64,000 nt of DNA from Primulina eburnea. Its lineage: Eukaryota; Streptophyta; Magnoliopsida; Lamiales; Gesneriaceae. The position numbers and the translations under genes are program-made. Within the stretch, counting starts at the first letter, position 1. Each line of letters starts with the position of its first letter. Positions 58,088 to 64,000 of the stretch are shown here, piece by piece. The notes under the pieces were generated by a model that saw nothing but the letters and a program-made list of their open reading frames with translations, searched no databases and was not told the DNA's origin. The DNA lies in NCBI RefSeq assembly GCF_022965805.1, contig NW_027331347.1:62001-126000 (forward strand), given 5' to 3'.

Positions 58088-58096
58088 TTTTATATA
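58088..58096 (-). promoter_or_regulatory. TATA box of the antisense gene
   Basis: On the minus strand TATATAAAA lies about 170 bp before the ATG at 57918, preceded by GC-richer sequence. Its place between the 3' LTR and the antisense ORF fits a dedicated promoter outside the LTR. Confidence 0.6.
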
Positions 58097-58521
58097 GGCA
58101 GAGGGAAGTCATCTCCACCATTGATCTAAAGGTGACTCGGACGGATAGGATGCATCTTGGAAATTGTGTGGTTAGGTGAAACGATGAGCACAGAAATCGA
58201 GGTCTTGCAGACTGTTCATATTCTCGGAATACGAAACGTTTCAGGCCGTTCAAATTCTAGGGCATACATCATCATGACATCATCCCAACTGTCTGAGAAT
58301 ACTAAACGACAAAAATATTCTAAGCTCGGGAGACATGATGCCCCGAAATCTTATTCTAAGTTCGGTAGACACGAGTCTTCGACAACTTACTTCATGACCA
58401 AGAGGCATGAATCTCCGATGTTTTTACAATCTGGAATTAATTATCTTTCTATTTGACGTCCAAGCATGACTGATCGTGACAGCGAATAAAACTCTAGCCC
58501 GAATATTTAAGGGAAGGGTGG
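58097..58521. other. Region between the antisense promoter and the 3' LTR
   Basis: No gene supported. A repeated phrase (TTCTAAGCTCGGGAGACA, then TTCTAAGTTCGGTAGACA) occurs near 58317 and 58353. A purine-rich AAGGGAAGGGTGG at 58509-58521 abuts the LTR start and is the probable Tat polypurine tract. Confidence 0.6.
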
Positions 58522-59205
58522 TGATACCCTCATAAGAGCCCGGGTCATAGATGACCCGTGATATTAAATGAATAACCCAAATCAGGGTCAATATGCATGA
58601 TGAATCTTCAGAAGCCGGCCAGGTAGATGCCCGGGACATCTTATCCTCGGGCTACCAGTAGCCCGGGCTCTCATACAAGTTCCTGGGAGGCTTTCTACCT
58701 GGCCTACCTCGGAATCAGCACTTCACTCGAGTGCAGCGGTATGGAGCACCTTATTTTTTACAATCATTACTGTTAGAACCACTGGGGCTGGCATGTCAGA
58801 ACAACTTGTGAGAAGCATGGTATGGGCATCCATACTACCCTAATTAGTAGGTGAGCACTGAAAATAAAGTAATCATGAGATTTTCTCTTATAAATAGCAG
58901 GTATGTGTTCCATTTTAGGGATTCGGGATTTTGGAGCGTTTTACGTATATTCATTAACATATACAGCCAATTTCTCCTTCACCTACACCTGCTGACTTAA
59001 ACATCGGAATGGCCACGTCGGACACCTCTGCGACGCCCATTCACGAGTTCATTTCCTTGTTTGCATGTTATAGCTGAAGCCATATTACAGAGATATCTTT
59101 TCATCACAGATATAATCTCCCTTGCTCATTTTTTCTTCATAAAACTCTTATCAGATCCGATGGATTGTCCTGACCCAACTCACTCAATTCGTGCGGATCA
59201 TATCA
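58522..59205 (+). repeat. 3' LTR of the Tat element
   Basis: Starts TGATACCCTCATAAGAG, ends ATATCA. TATA box TATAAATA at 58889-58896. A GGGCTACCAGTAGCCC hairpin lies near 58650. It matches the interrupted 5' LTR throughout and shows the empty target site TCAAT of the solo LTR at 25417. Confidence 0.87.
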
Positions 59206-59752
59206 TCCATAAATAGAGGATCATTGTTCATTTAGATGATGAAATAGGAGAGTAATTTATTTCTTTTGAACTCATGTTGTTTGATAATTTATTCTTAAGA
59301 GTAATGCTATATGTACATTGAGTGTTACATAAAGAGTTACAGGCTAGTATTAAATTAGGAAACTATATTATAACTCTTTTTAAAAATTGTTTCTTTTCGA
59401 CTTATAATTGTTAATCTTGTTTAAAAAAATTAATGAAAATATTATTTTTTATTTTATTATTTTGTAACATTTTGATTTTTAAAAATAATTGTTTATTTTG
59501 TGTCGTAAATATATTTTACTTTTTCTATTATTAAACTTTCACATTTAAATTATATATAAGAGAGATTTTATATTATGTGTTTAAATTAAAATATATTGAT
59601 TATTATTATGTGTATTTAATTATTTTGTTAAAAAACAAAAAAAAAAAATCAAATCGAGTTAGTTCAGGTTGATCGGGTTAAACATGTTTTCGTTCGACTT
59701 CGGCTTGGTTTAATGAAATTTAAATAAATAATTACACAAAATTCTGAAAAAC

Positions 59753-59832
<80 letters not shown>

Positions 59833-60608
59833 TATATATGTATGTATATATATGTATATATATATATGTATGTATATATATATATATATGGTCATTTTTA
59901 ATGAAATTTAAATAAATAATTACAAAAATTCTGAAAAATCCTAGATTTTGTTCGCTTAAACTTTATGTGACTTGTGAGACTTTCTCTTCCTATTATACTA
60001 ACGCTATGCGTGTACGTATATTTTTTTTTAATTTAATTTTTTATGTTAATTAGTTTTCATCTTATTTTCAAGAATAACATGATGAATTAAATATTCAAAG
60101 TTTTAGATTAATGAGGGTCTATTCCAAGTGGAAAATTTAATTACTTTTGAAAAGTCTTCTGGAGTTTAAAAATAAAAAAAATATCGAACTTAGACTTTTA
60201 TAAACTTAATGGAAAACCGGTGGTATCCAAAATACATTTTTTTGTAGTTTTAAAAAAACAAATGGTATTCAACCTTAACTTTTAAAAACTCCATAAATGT
60301 TACTAAAATACAAACATTGAAACATAAAGTACAACAATAAGATGTAAAAAAAATTATTTCATTAAATCCAAAAGATTTTTATGGATCTCTAATAATGATT
60401 TATTTCCATTTCTTCTATATCTTTTCCAATTCTAATATTATTTCAACATATGATCTCTCTCTTCTCTCTTTCAAATCACATTTCTATATACAATTTTTTA
60501 TTTTATTTTCAATATTTTTTTCTGTTTTAAACTGGTTTAGGTAAAAATATTTTCTAAATGGTAGATAAACTTTTACAATTAGAAAAGCAACAAGTCATAG
60601 ATTTAAAT
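59206..60608. other. AT-rich intergenic DNA with a long TA microsatellite
   Basis: No gene seen. 59757-59890 is a (TA)n run with interspersed TATG units, bracketed by two copies of a roughly 45-bp sequence starting TTTAATGAAATTTAAATAAA (59709 and 59898). Confidence 0.6.
59757..59890. repeat. (TA)n/(TATG)n microsatellite
   Basis: Long alternating TA with TGTATG interruptions. The repetitive Tyr-Ile open frame across it is an artefact. Confidence 0.95.
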
Positions 60609-63093
60609 TGTAACGTCTCCTCTTTAAAAATGCGGAAATATTTTTTTTTTCTCGTAATTACAAAACAACATTTAAAATAATCGTATTTAATTGACAACAA
60701 GAATGACGCAGTTTAAAAATACCTAACGTCATCCAAAATCAATGTAAACGTAAACGTATAAAAATCTTAAAATCATCAACGTGTTAAAATATTCCTCTCC
60801 TCTCAAAACACATGAATCAAGATGCAGAAAAATAACGGTCCACGGGTCGTGTCACCACATATTTTTCCTGCCTACTCAGTCTTCGGCACCTCCGGTCTCC
60901 TGATCAAAATGCTCACCTGCATCACACACGCCTAGTGAGTCTAAAGACTCAACACACATGTACCAGTAATAACAAGTACATATACGTAGCTCACAACAGT
61001 GAAAAATGACATAATCAACATACATTTCATGAGCTTAAAAAAACATGAACATAAGCGTATCGTGTAAAAATCATAACTTGTCAAAACCTGTCCCATCATG
61101 TTATCATATCGAATGCGTAAACGTGTCCTGTCAAAACATGTTAATAATCATAGCATGTATCATCGTATCAGCATATACGTGGTAAAATCTTAATTTGAAT
61201 TCCGTTCATTAGCTGTGACTTTCGTATCATCATGTCAGTCGATGGATCCATCTACGTGTAACCGCGGTACCCGGCGGCGAGGGACATCAGCGATGGCATT
61301 ACCCGCCCACTGAGCCCGGGCCTTACATGTCATCGTGTCATCGTGTTAGTCACAACTAAATCCCTTCCTTCAAAACGTGTCATCATATTCATCACTTAAT
61401 AAAAGAATGCATATACGTAATTTTTTTTTTTTAAACCAAGCATGCATCATATTTATCATAATTTCATAAAAAAAATTCATAAACATGATGCATAAACATT
61501 TAAATCATGATAAAATCTTAAATCCAAGCATGCGACGTATATCTTCATAAAATTTTAAAATCGTGATCATGATGCATAAACGTTTAAAATATCATAAATT
61601 TGTGCTCAGGGCGCTGCCAGGTCCCAAATCTCACCTCAGGTGCAAAATGACCATTTTACCCCTGGAAACCCAAAAATTATCGTTTCACCCCTAGACGTAA
61701 AATTCCACGTTTTTGATATTTTCTTAATTCCATTGACTCTAACACGTCTCAAATAATTATTTAAGCCTACAAGAATTTTCCCATATTTTTATTTGGATTA
61801 AATCGATGAATCTTAAATTAAACTTTAAATATAACATATTAATGCGCTTTAATCCCGAATTAAACCAAACCTTAGCATAAAATTCCCAAATTAAAAACTT
61901 AGACTTCTAATAATTATTTGAGCTTAAATATAATTTTCCATAATTTTATTAAGCATAAATCTAGGCATTTAAATTAATCCTTTAATTAACGTTTCGTGTG
62001 GCGACTAAATCCCGAATAAATCCAAAACTCATTATTTTGATCCGAAACTTACCAAACTCCTAAAAAATATCCCAAAACATATTTATAAGCATTCCTTGAC
62101 GTAAACTCGAGCACATTTTACAACTTAACCAATTCTTTTTAAAACTTAGCTCAGGGTCTAGGTTTTAATCCGAATCGAGCCGAAACTTAACCAAAATTTT
62201 ACCAACTTTTTACCACCCTTTCTAAACACTTAAAAGGCTCTAAAACCACTAAGCCAGCCCCCTTAGACCTTCGAACAAGACCCTGAACAGCTGCTGGAAA
62301 TTCCAGCAAGCCATCGTCCAACTCTAGCCTTGACCCTAGCATGCTTCTACCGACTTCATGCTTAAACCGACTCAAACCGGACCCTAACCAGGCGCAAGAC
62401 TTAACCCTTAGACATAACTTAAGACCATGGTTAAGCCCTTTTTAACTCAGAACCAGCGCCTAAGCCCCAAAAATTCAGAAACATGACAGCAGCTACAAGG
62501 GACTCAAACTGTGCATTTTTCATGTTTCAGGTTGTACAGCTTTCTCCAGCCAACCAAGCCACGAACCACCTTAATTAGACTCATCCTAGGACCCTTAGAG
62601 ACTTCCTAAACCATAGCCAAAAGCCCTAGACCAACCCATGTGCAGAATCGAACAACGAAACCCAAACTTCCGATCTTGTACTCAACCACCACAATGGCTA
62701 CTATCCCGAGTGTTTCCCCTTCGAGCTTGGAAAAACCGAGACTCCCTTATTCATTTGCCCTTACACACGACACATACAACCCTTTGCATCATGCATTTAG
62801 CAGCCCCTTGCACAAATACTAACAAGAAACGTGAGTTGGATGAAGAAGGTGCAAGAACTATGAACAAAACCGAAGCCTTCCTACGTTATATGCAAGATCA
62901 AGAATTTTATGCAAATAAACCCACGTAACAGCAAGTATCTAGCATGTATGATGCAGAAATAAAAGTACAATGCGTGCCTTGAAGAGTAAAATGCGAGGCG
63001 GTTGAAGGATTGAGCAACAATGCAACGCCGAAGGATTTTCTTTGCAAGAATAATTGAAACTCAAACCGAGGATAAGGAAAGTTTTAATAGGGA

Positions 63094-63439
63094 CTAGTGC
63101 ACCGACGCACGCGTTGCGTGCTTGTATAATATTTTTTATAATTCATTTGATTTATATTTAAATGAGGATCATAATATAACTATAAGAAATAGTGAGGGAC
63201 TAAACTGTAATTTTGATAGATAAATTAAAAAATAAATGAAAAATAAAAAAATAAAAAAATGATCTCAATAGGAATTGAACTTTTAACCTAAACCATTAAG
63301 AACAAAGACTCTAACCGCTGAACTACATATAACTTACATAAAAATTTTAACATTTTATTAATATATATAATTAATAAAACAGACCATGACACCAAAGTTA
63401 GTTACTATAAGTGCCTCACCCTTAATAGATAGTAATAGA
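63094..63439 (-). mobile_element. Small non-autonomous Helitron-like element
   Basis: On the minus strand it starts TCTATTACTATC after an A and ends CTAG before a T. A hairpin GCACGC-AAC-GCGTGC (63107-63121) lies nine bases before the CTAG. The TC start, CTRR end with upstream hairpin, and insertion between A and T are the standard Helitron signature. 346 bp, no coding sequence. The interior holds tRNA-like A and B boxes. Confidence 0.65.
63271..63325 (-). other. tRNA-like A box and B box
   Basis: On the minus strand TAGTTCAGCGG (63325-63315) fits the RNA polymerase III A box and AGTTCAATTCC (63281-63271) fits the B box. Spacing is tRNA-like. No full cloverleaf is evident, so this is a tRNA-derived or SINE-like piece and not a tRNA gene. 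Confidence 0.5.
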
Positions 63440-64000
63440 TGTCGGCTGTTGGGGGAAGTTGATAATGGTGTAGGGTCAATATGTATTATTTAAATAAATA
63501 TCTATTAGTTTAATGAGTTCTTAATTTAAATTAAAATGAATTAAAAGAGTTTTAAGTCTAATAAACTTAAAAGTAGGCCTATTAAATCCAAACATACTCC
63601 CGAAAAATATTTCTTGTTGGAAAGTTTTTGAAAATATTAGCCGAACCCTCAAAAAGTTCCCCGATTCGATAAAATTCGCGCACCGTTAAAAATTAAAATC
63701 ATGCGAGTAAAAATACCCAATAAATACCAATTCTTGAAAATACCTTTAAAACATCTTATATTAATTAATAAAATGAATCATGTAATTAAAATAATTTTTC
63801 TGAAAATTCTCCCGGTCTCTGCTCCTCGTTCGAGCGCGAAATGAAACTTAAAAATCATAGTGCATGAACTTTTAAAATTTCATGAATTAAATCCTATCAT
63901 GCAATAATAATGCATAAAAATATTTAAACACAATTTAATAAAATAAACATACATTTTATGCTTTAAAATAATTTAATGAAATACCAAAGAATTTAATAAT

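Larger units (their letters stand above)
25346..59205 (+). mobile_element. Tat-lineage Ty3/gypsy element with four nested insertions
   Basis: Two LTRs of 685 bp (25346-27904 after removing an insert) and 684 bp (58522-59205) bound gag, protease, reverse transcriptase, RNase H, a second RNase H, integrase, a tandem-repeat region and an antisense gene. Subtracting the four insertions and one target duplication each leaves about 10.2 kb, a usual size for Tat elements. Inserts are at 25417-27285, 28686-40785, 43714-45926 and 48487-55919. No target duplication was found at the outer ends (AATGG against TCCAT). Many stops show that it is no longer autonomous. Confidence 0.88.
60609..64000 (-). mobile_element. 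Tekay-type LTR (minus), cut by the window end
   Basis: On the minus strand the LTR ends GAGACGTTACA at 60609. Its start lies beyond 64000, so more than 3.39 kb is visible, including a 346-bp insert. It shares the CGCGCTCGAACGAG block near 63824, GCCGGGTACCGCGG near 61265, and GAGTCTTTAGACTC (60937-60950) with the LTRs at 340, 3863 and 19047. No primer site follows the LTR end on the minus strand, so it is a 3' LTR or a solo LTR. The 5 bases outside the end are TAAAT, the expected target duplication. Confidence 0.85.

Noticed and set aside
59710..59895. Tyr-Ile repeat open frame
   Set aside because: Translation of a TA microsatellite.
60100..60310. Possible MITE with ends like GGTCTATTCCAAG and TGGTATTCAACC
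   Set aside because: Terminal similarity is weak and no target duplication could be seen.
62638..62928. 96-residue open frame at the right end
   Set aside because: Lies antisense within the minus-strand Tekay-type LTR and resembles no known protein.
63271..63325. A genuine tRNA gene
   Set aside because: A and B boxes are present but no acceptor stem or full cloverleaf could be formed.

Overview
This window is nuclear DNA of a flowering plant, most likely a eudicot. The evidence is wall-to-wall nested LTR retrotransposons of plant lineages (Ty3/gypsy Tekay, Athila and Tat types, plus several Ty1/copia types), AT-rich intergenic DNA, and one host-type gene with short GT-AG introns encoding a protein with two B3 DNA-binding domains. 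Nothing here identifies the species. No prokaryotic operons, CRISPR arrays or organellar genes were seen.

Layout: 340-11709 is a degenerate Tekay-like element with a gag but no pol. It is split by a 3.17-kb insertion with inverted LTR ends (3863-7033) and by a 3.09-kb solo LTR (8344-11428). 11710-13750 holds a minus-strand copia-type LTR inserted in a copia gag fragment. 14781-16003 (minus) is the B3 gene, the only convincing host gene. 16380-17037 (minus) is a LINE-type RNase H fragment. 17340-24350 is a 5'-truncated copia element cut by a 3.53-kb solo LTR (19047-22578). 25346-59205 is one Tat-lineage element, about 10.2 kb once later insertions are subtracted. It has been entered by a copia-type solo LTR (25417-27285), a complete 12.1-kb Athila element (28686-40785, minus), another solo LTR (43714-45926) and a complete, very young copia element (48487-55919). 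60609 to the window end is a minus-strand Tekay-type LTR carrying a small Helitron-like insertion.

Every later insertion named above with two visible ends, apart from the Helitron and the minus LTR at 11710-13144, has an exact 5-bp target-site duplication: GAGAC, TGTTG, AGTTT, TCAAT, CTCCT, ACAAC and CCTTG. The interrupted frames of Tekay gag and Tat gag rejoin once insert and duplication are removed. The nesting order is therefore read directly from sequence.

The most unusual content is non-coding. Several unrelated elements carry arrays of short palindromes in promoter-proximal DNA. The Athila element has ten units around GCGCATATGCGC, arranged as five doublets, in each LTR next to a TATA-like sequence. 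A third ten-unit array lies between pol and the downstream ORF, again beside a TATA-like sequence, and looks like an internal promoter. The young copia LTR has about 14 units of TTCGGACGNTMCGAA ending 20 bp before its TATA box. The solo LTR at 25417 has about seven hairpins of the AAATTCAA/TTGAATTT type. The Tat 3' region has about ten 103-bp monomers with repeated CCAGGG/CCCTGG hairpins. The Tat element also carries an antisense gene with its own TATA box and introns. The insertion at 3863-7033 has the same LTR end on both sides, which normal integration does not produce.
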